Source: Ophioderma brevispina (taxonomy: Eukaryota; Echinodermata; Ophiuroidea; Amphilepidida; Ophiodermatidae). Taken from it: DNA of 64,000 nt. A program made the translations under genes and the position numbers. The notes under the pieces were generated by a model. That model saw only the letters and a program-made list of their open reading frames with translations, did not search any database and was not told the DNA's origin. Positions within the stretch are counted from its first letter, which is position 1. The number at the start of each line of letters is the position of its first letter. Shown piece after piece: positions 22,531 through 34,218 of this stretch. The stretch is from NCBI GenBank assembly GCA_023653785.1, contig JAMKCH010022410.1:1-64000 (forward strand). Reading direction: 5' to 3'.

Positions 22531-23558
22531 AGTATACACCGCCAACAACTTTTTAACATTTTGTATCTAACGTTTTAAAAATGTTATAAAAAACATTTAA
22601 ATGTGAGGAGTAGAAAAGGAAAACAGTTTATAGCACATAAGTCATTAAAATTCCGAGGGGATGGGGCACATGTACTTGTTTGTACTAAGATGGAATTATG
22701 GCCCCAAGATGTGACCTAAGCAAATTTTTGCTTGTTTAGTTGTTTTGAGCTATTTTTACTATCCGAGATACCGTCGATGTTAAAAAATTCACCCTAACAA
22801 CTAAGTATCTAATATTCTCTGCTATAATGGATCATTTTTTGTGATTAAAGTATATTTATTATTTTTAAATTTGATTATTTTGTTTTCTCTATTTAAAAAA
22901 AAGATTTCTCACGCGAATAAATACTTTTGTTTATAATGGAAAAGAAAAAATGGAATTCCTCTAGTGCTATTGAGATTAGATCAGATGTTGGTTGCCAAGA
23001 GACAGATTGAGCTAATTTCTATATAGCCTGGGGGTTTCCATCTGCCGTGGTGGTTGCAAACAATGGGGCTGAAATGGTAGTTTCCCCTTATGTCATTAAT
23101 GTAAGATGATAATGCAGACCTGAATGTCTTATATGTTGAGATCCAATTGGACATATTCGGCTATATATGTATGATGCGCTGCATTAGCTGGGGTTATTGA
23201 CTACAAAGACATAAAAGACTTTTTTCTCTGACAAAAGGGCCAGGGAATCCCCGGTGTGGTAGAACAGTGCAGTATGCATCTTGTCCATCTTCGAGGCCAA
23301 GAGCTCAGTTAATTGTTGGATCAAAACTGGATTCCAATTTTTGGTTCTGCAATTGGACATTAATTTTGCAACAGTGGTTAACCCCGGCGCCTTGAACTGC
23401 TGGACACAAAGTGATTTTCAAGACTGCTCCGAAAAAGGAACTGAAGAAGATTCTCATGGATTATATATAATCGTACGTGGATTTATATAACTTTGCATGC
23501 TGTCATGTTGGAGTCTTCACTGCAAGGACATACCATCATTGAATTGCAACGCTTCCTA
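22531..23558. other. No recognisable gene; LTR-element flank
   Basis: AT-rich sequence with only short frames. The left end of the LTR element may reach into it. Confidence 0.4.
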
Positions 23559-23790
23559 TGAACATAAGTGAAATTTTAAGTGGGATTGTAAAAATCTTAA
23601 CATTGGGTGAATCATTATTGTCTTTGTAATTGTGTTTTGGACATTGCAATTTCTTGAACCAATCAATTTGATAAAAAATCGCATTAAATCAGTATTATTG
23701 TACAAGATTAAGAGTATTTGTACATATAAGGCTCATTTGTTTGTGTTTGAAGGGTATTTCTGACCTTGATATCAACGAGGCGTCGTAACA
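23559..23790 (+). mobile_element. 5' LTR of a Gypsy-like retrotransposon remnant
   Basis: The sequence is shared with 6078-6297 and ends TAACA. It is followed after GAAAG by a primer-binding site, the expected order for a 5' LTR. The start is placed at TGAACATA because similarity between the two copies fades there. About 232 bp. Confidence 0.65.
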
Positions 23791-23795
23791 GAAAG

Positions 23796-23812
23796 TGGGG
23801 CTCGTCCGGGAA
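23796..23812 (+). promoter_or_regulatory. Primer-binding site complementary to tRNA-Pro 3' end
   Basis: TGGGGCTCGTCCGGGAA matches the complement of the conserved eukaryotic tRNA-Pro 3' end (the tRNA-Pro primer site of retroviruses and LTR elements) apart from one missing G and the last base. Position five bases after the LTR end supports the role. Confidence 0.72.
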
Positions 23813-23950
23813 TTGAATTGAGCTAAATATGAGCGTTATTTCTCAGAATTTACACATTGAAATATTGTTAACATTGTGCACATTTTTGGCCTACAAAAGT
23901 TTTTGTGCATTACATGTACTACTTTGTAGTTTGATCTAAATTAGAGTACA

Positions 23951-25957
23951 TTAAAAGTGATTCAGGCAATGTTATTACAAACCCTCAGGAAATATCAAAC
24001 GAGTTCAATAACTTTTTGTAGATATTGGTCCAAACCTTGCCTCAAAAATACATAACACTGGTAAGAACTATTATGATTACCTTAATAATCCGGTATCAAG
24101 TAGTATATATATGAAACCAATAGTCGAAAGGGAAGTAATTAAGATAATTGACAAGTTTAATCAAAACAAAAGTGTAGGGCATGATGACATTGGTAATCGT
24201 ATCATAAAAAGAGTCGCCAATGAAATAGTACGCCCACTTACCACAATATTCAACTTATCGATATCAACAGGTGTAGTCCCAGAAAAACTTAAAGTTGCGA
24301 AAGTTACACCAATTTATAAAAAAGATGATGCCGAAATGTTTTCCAATTACCGCTCTGTGTCAGTTTTACCGTGTTTTTTCAAAATACTTGAACGATTAGT
24401 CTTTAATATGTGCATGAATTTTATAGACAGGCATAAAATACTAAATGAAAAACAGTTTGGCTTCCGAGCAAACCACTCCACATACATGGCAATTATTCAA
24501 CTGGTTGATGAAATTACCAAAGCAGTAGAAAATAACGAATCTACAATTGGAATATTTTTGGATTTATCCAAAGCATTTGACACCAATAATCATAAGATAT
24601 TACTACATAAACTAGAACATTTAGGGTTTCGCGTGGAGTGTTTACCACTTGTTTACAAACTACTTAATAATAGAAACAGTAGTGTATTAGCAGTCATGTG
24701 TAATCTGAAACTAAAAATATTATTGTGGTGTACCTCAGGGTTCAGTATTAGGCCCTTGCTATTTATGACTCTTATATTAATGATATTTGTAACACTTCAT
24801 TGGATTAGATTTCATTTTGTTTCTGACGACACCACAACTTGCTTCGCACAAAGAACAATTGCCCGCAATATTGAGTGGGTCTAAAATAAAGAATTAAGGA
24901 GAAGTTAAGTAACTGTTCCAATCCACTAAATTATCAGTAAAGTCATTAAACAAATTAACATGGTATTGGGTACACCGAAACTCACTACGGAGGAATGAAT
25001 CTGACTAGCTAACGACAATGACATATACAATAACATTGTATATAACACAGATGTTGTAAGAGTAAAGTATACAAATTTCTCGGTGTATTAATAGATGGAA
25101 ACCTTACTTGGAAATGTTCATATTGATAATCTACCAAAACATCTCAAGAAACATGGTGTTTTAAACAAATTAAACTTTTATCCCGATGTAGACTAATACT
25201 CTTCTATCTGTACTCTAGTTTGCCCTTATATAGAATTCATGAATCTTACTATTGGGGACACTTGTAAAACGTACCGAGATCAAATTAAATAAAGCTTCAA
25301 AAATGGGCAGTGAGGTCAATATCAAATAGCAATTACAAGCATACTGCACCCTGGATTACAGATATAACGCCTTAAATATAGACATATATACAAACTAGAG
25401 CCTTGGTATTTTATGCACAAGTATTCCATTAACAAATTGCCGAGTATATTTAACGGCTATTTTAGCAAACGGTCTTACATTCACAAGTATGGCACGAGAC
25501 ATATTTTAGCACAAGTACAATCTTACGAGAAATAAGAAAGTTTTCACGGATCAATCCGGGCCGGACCTAACTGTGCTCTATTCTGTGGAACAATTGGGGA
25601 AGCTCTACAAAATTTCGAAAATCAGTACCTCACTTTGCAAATCCAGTTAAAATTGAACTTAATCTCCAAATATAAAGAATAGTTTTTTGCATTATTTTAT
25701 TTTTGACTGCAATATGCTGTTGATGGCAATTTGAAGCAATTTATATCGAGGGTGTCATTGATCACTGGCCGTTTTTTTTCGTGTTTTGTTGCTTGTATGT
25801 CCTTAATCGTAAGATATTTTGGTCCACATAACTTTCAACTTTCAGGGTTGACCCCAATCTGGTATTATTGGCCTTTTGGTCAACTCCTCCATAAATTTGT
25901 TTCTGTAATTTGTTTGTGTAATATGATTTTTATGGAAATAAGTTGAAGTTGAAGTTG
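23951..25957 (+). mobile_element. LINE inserted in the LTR-element leader, with 9-bp target-site duplication
   Basis: TAGAGTACA occurs at 23942-23950 and 25958-25966 on either side of the element, which ends in a tandem AAGTTG repeat typical of some LINE tails. The 5' end is truncated. RT of CR1/Jockey type: residues before 24111 continue the frame ([25 protein letters not shown]). Motif A is [10 protein letters not shown] near 24555. A frameshift lies before [11 protein letters not shown] (about 24725). The catalytic box is VSDD (24819-24830) instead of ADD. C-terminal fragments (KFLGVLIDGNLTWK near 25075; a degraded LWN-type end near 25570) follow in shifted frames. Non-functional. Confidence 0.87.
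24111..24884 (+). pseudogene. LINE reverse-transcriptase frame (part of 23.95-25.96 kb LINE)
   Basis: A 257-codon open frame covering RT fingers and palm: [35 protein letters not shown] and [10 protein letters not shown] are in frame. Downstream the published frame is out of phase with motif B and returns in phase at VSDDTTTC. The uninterrupted length suggests a fairly young copy. Confidence 0.88.
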
Positions 25958-25966
25958 TAGAGTACA

Positions 25967-26490
25967 GTCAATAGTGGAGTTTAAGCCAGAAAGAGTTTAT
26001 TGAACAAATAACTGGGAGAAGTTTGTGATCTGAAAAGGCATGATTTGATGAAATTGGCCAACATTGTGGACTTGAAGCTAGACGTGCTATGAAAAAACAG
26101 TTAGGAAAAAACCGCTGATTTAAACCTATAGCCCAAGAAGATGTTTGGAATGAATCCATTGAAGGATTCAGGCAATTTAAGCTCAAGGCATAAGTGAAAG
26201 TTATGATTCAAACTGAAGATTTTTGAGATTCATAAGGAATTAGAAATAGAATTGACAAATTAGGGATGGAACAAAACCCAAACAAAGGTGAAGAGAAAAA
26301 GAAAAATGAATATCAAAAAAAGACCCAAAAAAGAAAAGGAAATGCAACTTCAAAAGGAACAGAAAGAAATGAAATTGAATTGAAACGAAAGTTTGCAAAT
26401 GCAAATGCAATAAGAATGCCACAAAAGAGATGGAATTGCAAATGTAAATGGATATCAAAAAGAAGTAGCTTGAAGCTCAAATAGAAGGTT
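25967..26490 (+). pseudogene. Gag-like remnant of the LTR retrotransposon
   Basis: Across shifting frames one reads VEFKPERV, a short helical segment resembling Gypsy gag N-termini (DLKRHDLMKLA, RAMKKQL) and DVWNES. A strongly charged Lys/Glu/Gln coiled-coil tract follows (KKEKEMQLQKEQKEM). This pattern is familiar from invertebrate Gypsy gag proteins, but the call rests on pattern memory. It follows directly on the leader if the LINE is removed, which supports it. No protease, RT or 3' LTR was found. Confidence 0.5.
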
Positions 26491-28456
26491 TATAATCACT
26501 GAAACAAAATTTTTGTAGTAGTTACTTCAAATAGGTAGCTTTTGCTATATAGCTAAACGGGAATTTCACACTGGGTTGATGGACGTGCTATTAGTGTAGT
26601 TTGGTATATATTCCCGTAGGATTCAGCTAAACTTGATTGTTTGCTGTTTTATGTTCATTATGGCCTAAACTTCAGAAAATTATGGTGTTCAAATTTTCGG
26701 ACCGCTGCCCCCTTCTTCAAATGGGGGAAATGTTGTACAGGGAAAAATTTAAAATCGATTCAAATTGTGTTTTTAATGTACACGAACGCGTCGTCTCCCC
26801 CTTAGTAGAAAAAGTATATGTATCAAGGTCACCTGGGACGTACATGCTCCTAGTTGTTGAAAGTGGTGTCAGAAAGGGAAACAAAAGTGTGTGTAGAACC
26901 AGAAATGCATTTCAACTGATTTGGTGATATCGCCATTGCAAATGGCCAGGAAAGCTTTGGTGCCCCCCTAGACCTGTAAGAGGCCTAGACTTGCTACTTT
27001 TGCTATGTAATTAACTAACCACTAAAATAATATATTTTTGATCTTATGATACAATCAACAACTTGTCACCATTTTCAACAAAATGAGGCTTGGTAAATTT
27101 TACCCCAGTATGACCTTGAACAATTAATGAGACTATAGCACTTTAACTGAAGGTTGACACACCGAGGTAAATATATACTTTTTCCTAATCCTTATATGGA
27201 GAAGAACATTTTAATGTAAATGTAAAAATTTTACACACATTTGCCTCGACTTCGAATTTTCACCCGTAGTAATATTCTCCTTGAGACGTGGGGGGGGGGG
27301 GGACCTCTGAAAATTTGAACCCCATAATTTTCTAACAGTCTGGTCCCTATATGATTTCAACAGCAAAACACATTTTAGCACAAAAAACCTACAGAACTTT
27401 TCATTGACATACAAAAAAACAATATCTACCGCATAAATCGTTATTCCTATGCAAAACTGGTCCATAACACAACTAAGAATGTTTTACCCTCTCTCATAAT
27501 ACCTCTTTGTCTAAACGATGACTGCAGTTGAAAGTTCACACAAAAGAAAAGGGCAAAGCAGCGGAATCGCGTACTTAAATTGCGCATAGATGCACAAAAT
27601 ACTCGAATCATCACTTTTTGTATGTGAGGAATGCCCTATGAATCACAAAAGCGACGACGATTTGCGCAGAAAATGCAATCTCTTAGTTGACGCAGTCGGC
27701 GGCAGCGTTTTACAGTTTGATAGGGCAATGTACTGTATTACAAAACTCGATGAAACTTTACGAAGCGAGTTGTACATAATTCAACACCAAAGCGATGTAG
27801 ATTTTTGTAATTAGTTTATTTGTAGTAACGAGACATTATCGTGTCTTCTTCTAAAGCATGGTCCTGAATGGTCACATTTTAATTACTAATTTTACGATAA
27901 CTAACTGTTTAAGTTATCAGATAACAAGTGTGCATACTGTACTGTATGGGTGAAGTCCGTGACAGGGGTTAGTGTGTCGCCATATCATAGTGACAAAGGA
28001 TGTCCTGTGGACTTATATTCATCAGTTTAATATGAAAAGAACCAACAGTTTTTCCTACACGGTTTCTATAAAACAAGCAAAATTTTAAACATGTTAAACA
28101 TTACTCGCAAGTTTAGCGTTTGAAGTCAATTCGCGTAAAGGGGAGCCAATTCTCTTCGTCTGATACCACCATATAGGTGATAAACTTAGCATTCGCCTAT
28201 CAAGTACAATAAAATTAACTTCACATCACATACAAGGTGAACATATTCTACGTTAATAGTTTAAATGTCTTGGATCAATATGGTACCACAGACATAAATC
28301 TTTATGTATTGAGTTTTTTGTGGATTGCATAACAATGCTTTCCTTTGTTGTCTGTTTTTCCTATTTCCATATCTCCATGAAAAATCCCAGTTATTGACAG
28401 CCCTATTGGGCGTACCTATTATCATCTGAGCCCATGTGGCGTACCGAAATGGATTA
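26491..28456. other. No recognised gene
   Basis: Includes a TGGTGTCAGAAAGGG phrase (26863) that resembles a tRNA-Leu primer site without other LTR support. A 74-codon frame at 27590-27814 has several Cys and acidic residues (VCEECPMNHKSDDDLRRKC) and is unrecognised; it might be an exon. A G-run lies at about 27291. Confidence 0.35.
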
Positions 28457-28757
28457 GGTCAGCGCACGTTAGTGTTGACAAAAAAAAACGTGCGCTTGGC
28501 CGGATTCGAACCGACTACCTCCGTATTACTATTCTTACTAGCACGCGATCTTGCCAATCTAAGCGATCAAGCCAGCTTGGTCAGAGGAGCGATAGATATT
28601 ATCTATAGGTGTGAGGTCAGAAAGGTGTCATTCGCTTTCCTAGCGGATAGCATCAGAACGGTATATCTACATATACATTTTTGTATTGTTTTTTTTCCTC
28701 CGGTTCGAATCCGGCAAGTGCACGTGTTTTTTTTCTCAACATTTACGTGCGCTGGCC
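28457..28757. repeat. Inverted pair of SINE-like ends with tRNA T-arm motifs
   Basis: The left arm (28457-28513) and the complement of the right arm (28699-28757) share AGCGCACGT, a TGTTGA-A-run, CGTGC and CGGATTCGAACCG. Both arms therefore carry a GGTTCGAATCC B-box, pointing in opposite directions. This could be two head-to-head SINE copies or a MITE that captured a tRNA. Confidence 0.65.
28492..28575 (-). tRNA. tRNA-Leu(AAG)-like pseudogene or SINE head
   Basis: The minus strand has a T-arm GTCGG-TTCGAAT-CCGGC (28499-28515). It has a five-pair anticodon stem TGCTA/TAGTA with loop GTAAGAA (anticodon AAG), and a D-arm region GATC...AGATC at 28547-28568 with an A-box-like TTAGATTGG. The 5' acceptor strand does not pair with the 3' CAAGCGC, so a functional tRNA is unlikely. 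A tRNA-derived SINE or tRNA pseudogene is the best reading. Confidence 0.45.
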
Positions 28758-29269
28758 ATCTCCAGGGAAAGATTAATAAATATACAACTTTGTCTACCTG
28801 GAGTACTGATGTTAGAACTTCAAAATGACATTTATGGATGTCAGGTCGGCGCTGACTACTACATTAAGCTATTGACAATGCTCGAACATAAACTTTCCAC
28901 TGTTTGCTAACGGCAGTGAAATTTTTAACATTGTGTGGTTGAGAGGTTATGCTAAACAGAGTTTGCCGTGAGGCTGTCATTTCATGTTGAGAAAGACAGT
29001 TCACTGTTTTGAATGATTCTGCCTTATTCAGCTTTACTCTGTTGCTGTATGCCGATACATAAAGGGATCGGGCACTATTGGAGACCGACGATGTTGATCT
29101 TTAGAGATGGTGTGTAGGCCCAACATGTCTGTTTCAGCTTTTTTCTCACCAAATTCGTGACCAAAGCCGAAGTAGCTACGTCATTTGCGAAATATCAACG
29201 TTTGCTTTGAAAGCTATACAAAGGTAACTTTAAACAGTTAATTTTTTTAGTTTAAGTTTTAGTTTATTT
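28758..29269. other. No recognised gene
   Basis: Sequence between the tRNA-like palindrome and the 3' end of the next LINE. Nothing identified. Confidence 0.4.
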
Positions 29270-30093
29270 GGCATCCAACTATTAATACAATACAATATAG
29301 TATAGAATAATAAAGACAATATATAATCACACGCACAAAATACCGACAACAAAATTGAGATACCTGGATAGCCCCTTAGCTGGCTACACGTGCAAGCTTA
29401 TTTCATGGGGTCCGGAAGACTAAATATGACTGGGTTGGCGATGATTAAACATTAAAAGGACGAGAACAATATTCATGAATTGAACCAAAAAATTACAAGG
29501 ACAGCCCCAAAAACTTATTGCAACATTGAAATTCCTTAGGGTGTAATAGCGCAGGCTGTCAAGTTTCAGGCATTATCTGCAATATGTTTTTTAACAGCAA
29601 GTTTGAATGCAGCTTTATTGCTGATGCCTTGGATTGTAGTGGTAAAGAATTCCAATCAGTGATAGCGGTATAAAAGAATGATTTAAAAGCTCTGCTTTTA
29701 ACGCGAGGAAACCATGAAATTGTTTTGACTCAATCGGGTACGGTAAGAGTGATATTTGAGACTCTATTGAAGTTTTTGACGAAGATAAGAAGGACCTAGG
29801 CGTATGTTTATGTACATGTTAAAAACTGATTAACCTCAGTTGCCTTGCGCGATCTTGAATGCTTAGGAGCTTGACAGAGTTACGAACAGCTTGATCAATA
29901 TCCTTTCTTGGTTGATAATTGAGAATGAACCGAATGATCTTGTTTTGAGATATCTGCAACTTGTGTTTTGATTTAAAGCTAATGCCAGAAAACCAAGAGG
30001 TACAACAATAGTCCAAATGACATTGCAGCAGGATAGCACAAAAAGATTTCTGCGCAAAGTCTGGTTGAGATAGCTGGAATGACTATATAAAAA
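29270..30093 (-). pseudogene. 3' part of a minus-strand LINE
   Basis: The minus strand encodes the RT C-terminal region: QCHLDYCCTSWFSGI, KHKLQISQNKIIRFILNYQP, LLSIQDRARQLRLISF. In a shifted frame it continues FKSFFYTAITDWNSLP, the usual WNSLP end of CR1/Jockey-like ORF2 proteins, then an A/T-rich 3' end near 29270. It is the continuation of 31395-31941, separated by an insertion. Confidence 0.8.
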
Positions 30094-30094
30094 C

Positions 30095-31390
30095 TTAAGC
30101 CGGTGTAGAAGTAATTAATTGTCCGGCGTAAGCTCACAGCCCGGGAACAATTGTGAACAATAGGGCAATCGAATTCAGTTTTGACTCTCACGTAACATTA
30201 GTTTCAGCTTATTGCCTTTTATCGTCTTGGAGCCCCGGACTGTGGCCTCCCGCCGGACTATAATCTGCTTTCAACACGGGTAAAAACTGAGTGTTCCCCC
30301 TTGATAGATTGTCCTAGCTGCCTAGCAACATGTAGGTAAACCGTAACCTTGTAGACGAGGCTACTTGGGTACAGTGCTGAAACAAAGATGCATACAGCAC
30401 TCAAGGGCGAACACATAAGACACAATATGGTGGTAGGACCAAGGGGGTGAAGCCCATTCAAAACCAGTCGGTCTGTGCTGGGCGCTGACAATTTTGAATA
30501 TTGCAGCGGAATAATTATTAGTTTGGTGCTTGTATCGACACAACATAATTCATTCGCATACAAAAAATCCGGCAAATATCAGTTGTTGTATGTCGGGTGC
30601 TATGGGTGGTTAAATTTTGTCCTACCATGGCCACAACAACGAATGAAATTATGACACGTCAGTCGTCTTGATTTAAATAAACCGCCTCAATGAATACATC
30701 TTTTCACCTAAGCGCGCCTAACACCTAAGCAAGTGAGTATCTGAGCACAATGAGCCAGGTGCACTATTATTACAAACACCTGGCTACCTCTAACGCATAC
30801 ATCAATTGGGGTATCACTACCGATTAGTGTAAAGCGGCACCCACAGTATGTTGGAAGAAGCGGAGGCAGCCATGCTTTCTATTGTTGTACTCTATTTTTT
30901 TCTTTGTGGTCGGCAAAACATGCGAGCGCTGAATTTCTAAGATGACGTAAACGTTTTTTGTCCTCTCTATCTATAAGAACCTCTTTGTGTAGGACACTCA
31001 GTCAACGGACAAACTCTATTAGATACAACGGCATAACAAACCTTTGTTTTTTTACCAACTAAATAACCATGGTATCACCGAAAGCCGGTCTGGTCTAACG
31101 TCACCCAAGATTTTGATAGACTCTTGGGAGATTTTACTTGTTGGTCAACTTATACTTAAGTAAATTGGTTACCTCTTTAACCTAGTGTGGGAGCCAAACA
31201 AGATACATTCTTTTTCCGACATGACGTGATAGCTGTTATCGACCAGCCATTGATTTACAACGATTTCACGTCAGAGCTGAACATCCTATAACCACGTCGG
31301 GGTTTTTTATCTTCTAATTTGATGACACTGTCTCACAAGATGCCAGCTGTTATGTATCGAGGAACCTATCATGACGTCTCATAAGTACAG
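30095..31390 (+). mobile_element. Dispersed repeat inserted into the LINE (about 1.3 kb)
   Basis: This segment interrupts the LINE between motif B and the C-terminal region. It starts TGTAGAAGTAATTAATTG and contains the GCCCCGGACTGTGG stretch also found at 17.4 and 44.7 kb. From 30430 to 31020 and beyond it matches the minus strand of 21990-21060. Exact borders and any target-site duplication are not resolved. The family's coding capacity is unclear. Confidence 0.6.
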
Positions 31391-31394
31391 TCAT

Positions 31395-31941
31395 GGCCCC
31401 GTAGGCTCCCGTGGGAACACCACAGACACCTTCCCTTTTTTGGAACTTACATGATAATTTGAACGATAGGATTTATTCCCATGAACTCAAGCTTAGAACA
31501 TAAAATATCATGATTCACACTGTCGAAGGTTTTTTGCATGTCTAATAATAGCATACCAACATAATTACCCTGGGAGATTTGTGTTCTGATATAGTCAGTT
31601 AAATAAATGAGGCAAGTCTCTGTAGAAAATCCAACACGAAAACCTGACTGATATTGATAAATTAAATTCTTGCTTGAAAGATACTGCTCAACTTGGATAT
31701 AAACACATTTCTCAAGTATTTTAGACATGCAACTAAGAATGCTTACTGGCCGATAATTGCCCACTCTGCTCTTCTTTTTGTAGAGAGGGATCACTTTAGC
31801 AGACTTGTTATTTTCAACTTGAATGTAAGTTGTCAAGCAATTTGAAAGAATATTAAACACACTGGTGGATGGTTTCTTTCGTAGCATTATTAATATATTT
31901 GAATTATGACCAGCATGTTTAGTCAAACGCCAAAATGACAT
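31395..31941 (-). pseudogene. 5' RT part of the split minus-strand LINE
   Basis: The minus-strand frame carries AKVIPLYKKKSRVGNYRPVS, SKILEKCVYIQVEQYL, YQYQSGFRVGFSTETCL, and motif A LLLDMQKTFDSVNHDIL. A degraded motif B (CGVPTGAYG) follows near 31400, where the repeat insertion begins. The fragment covers the fingers and start of the palm; the 5' endonuclease part is missing. Confidence 0.85.
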
Positions 31942-32311
31942 TTATTTGCATTCTAACAAAACGTTAGAATTGTAAGACGCAAAATTTTAATTATTAGCGT
32001 ATTAGCCATTATTGTAGATTACTCATTAAATTCAAATCATCAAATCGTTCATAATAGTCTTCCTTCAACCAGCACAATTTCAAACATTGTCCCTACAGGT
32101 TATGGTTAGATATCAAAATAGCAACCGACTTCAAAGCAAAGCAAGCACTTGAGATGCGCAGTTGCTTCAACCACTTGGAATTGTATTATCTACGGTTGTA
32201 AGTTAAGTTAATGGTGCATTTGGAAATTAAAAACACATATCTGGTTCGTTGTATTTGTATTTTATTAGAAAATATATTGGTATATACCATGCTGTACATA
32301 CCTCTTTATGT

Positions 32312-32319
32312 CGTATAAA
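32312..32319 (+). promoter_or_regulatory. TATA-like box upstream of LRR receptor
   Basis: CGTATAAAA lies about 30 bp before the receptor ATG, which would leave a very short leader. Plausible but unproven in AT-rich DNA. Confidence 0.25.
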
Positions 32320-32348
32320 ACAGTTTTTTTGAAGACAGAAACAATATA

Positions 32349-33123
32349 ATGGGAAATAGGCTATTTACATTGTACTTGTTGCTTTCATTCTTGTTTATCA
32401 TGGCGGCCATAGAACACACACCAATCAACCCGTGCAATAGTTCTTACGTTAACATATCGGCCGTCCCTGCCATTATTACAACGCAAGAGCTCAGTAATGT
32501 AGATGATATGCCATTCACGTGTTCTGTAGATGTTTTTTCTATAGGATCAGATGCTTCATCCGTACAATTTTTGGATTCAAGTGAGGGTAGTTCATTCTCC
32601 TACTTGTATATCGAAAGGTTGAACAAGTCAAAGACCAGTTGCCACAAAAAGTATGTTTTGCATACTTTGAATACAAAACCTTGTGTTGTTTATCTCATTC
32701 CAAATGCATATCGATTACACTTTGTAAACACCCTCGCTTCTGCAAACGTCAGCATAGCAACTTTTTCAGTTCAAAGTTGCTCCGAAATATTTAGCCTTGA
32801 GTCATTGTCATCTTCGTCATCGTCATCAATGGATGATTTTATCAGGTGCAATACTACGCAGTATGACTTAATAAAGGAAAGTTACTCTCGTCAGTTGTAC
32901 TTTTGGAAGCCAAAACTCAAAGCAATATCTTTCGATATTGAATGTTCCATAGGTTGTCAATGCACTCTTGGTTACAGGAACTGGACATCTTCGTGTAACG
33001 ATTTAGATCAATCAACTGTTGCCTTATTAATATATAAACCCGATATTAAACATTTGGATTTTTCATCCAAAGCTTTAAATCATGTCATGTTAGATGTTTT
33101 TTCTTGGACACCATGGATTAAAA
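32349..33123 (+). CDS. LRR receptor, signal peptide and N-terminal region
   Basis: An uninterrupted frame from ATG (context AATATAATGG). After the signal peptide come several N-glycosylation motifs (NSS, NIS, NKS, NVS, NTT, NWT), paired cysteines, and a polyserine run with SSSSSSSS near residue 157. A CSIGCQC LRR N-cap follows at about residue 199. I do not recognise the domain between residues 30 and 190. The family frame passes into the next open frame at about 33123 by a one-base shift in the AAAAGGA context. Confidence 0.8.
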
Positions 33124-34218
33124 GGATTGTATATGGAAGATAACCTACTGAATTTTCTCCCCTTGAGTTTATTTCATAACTTGGTCCAGTTGAAGATACT
33201 TGATCTTTCAAAAAATCTGTTAATGTCATTGCATGAAGATGTGTTTGCAAGTCTTGTCGAGTTAGAAGAACTAAGACTTGACTACAACTCGTTGTCTGCA
33301 TTGCCCATACGTTTGTTTCATAAGTTGGCTCAATTACGGATACTTAATCTCGACGGCAATCAGCTAACTTCTAACATCATTGACTTAGAAGAAGAGAATC
33401 CCTTGGACCCTATGATTACGGGTGCATTTGGACATTTGGTGGAGTTAAAGGAACTCCGTCTTCAAAAGAACAACTTGTCTGTATTACCCGAAGCTGGTCT
33501 AGATGTAGCGAGTAATTTGGCAATTCTAGATTTGTCACGTAATAGAATAAATTCAATTCCGATGGGATTATTTGCAAATACGAGAGAGTTGAAGACACTA
33601 AAACTAAATGGTAACCAACTGACGTCATTGCCAGCGAAGTTATTGCACAATATGGGTGGATTGGCTATCCTATATCTGCAATACAATAATATAACATTTA
33701 TTCACATCGGTCAATTTGATGGACTGGTTGGGCTGCAAATCTTGTACCGTGATTCTAATCAGATACCATCGCTTCCCGAGGGCGCTTTTGATACCTTGAT
33801 TGAGTTGGTAAATTTAAATCTGAGCTCCAACAGATTAACCGCATTACCATCAGATTTGTTCAAAGTCACGTTAAAGCTAAGGCTTTTAGACCTCAGCAAA
33901 AACAAGTTAACCTCAATGGCTGATCCTTTCTTCACTGGTTTGAATTTATTAGTAGATGTATCTATACATTTGAATCAGATAAGCTCATTGTCCGATGATT
34001 TATTTAACGGTATGGGTAAGGTTATGTTCATATACCTTAACGATAATCAGATAACCGAATTGCCGAATGGTATTTTTTATGGCTTAATTGGGTTGGTCCA
34101 GTTACACCTATCAAGAAATAACTTGACGTTGTTACCTAAGAATATTTTTGATGATTTACAAACACTGCGTAATCTACACCTTCAAGATAATAAGTTGGTT
34201 TCATTGCCTTTGGGTTTT
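33124..34218 (+). CDS. LRR receptor, first LRR block
   Basis: Fifteen or so consecutive 24-residue LRRs with the LxxLxLxxNxL signature (e.g. LKILDLSKNLL, LRILNLDGNQL, LAILDLSRNRI). Spacing is regular and there are no stops. Ends in a T-rich stretch at 34215-34220 where about 17-19 nt appear missing relative to the repeat period. Confidence 0.85.

Noticed and set aside
26863..26880. TGGTGTCAGAAAGGG as a tRNA-Leu primer-binding site
   Set aside because: No LTR end precedes it and it lies downstream of the gag-like segment.
28492..28575. A functional tRNA gene
   Set aside because: The acceptor stem does not pair and the copy is part of an inverted repeat; recorded as tRNA-like only.
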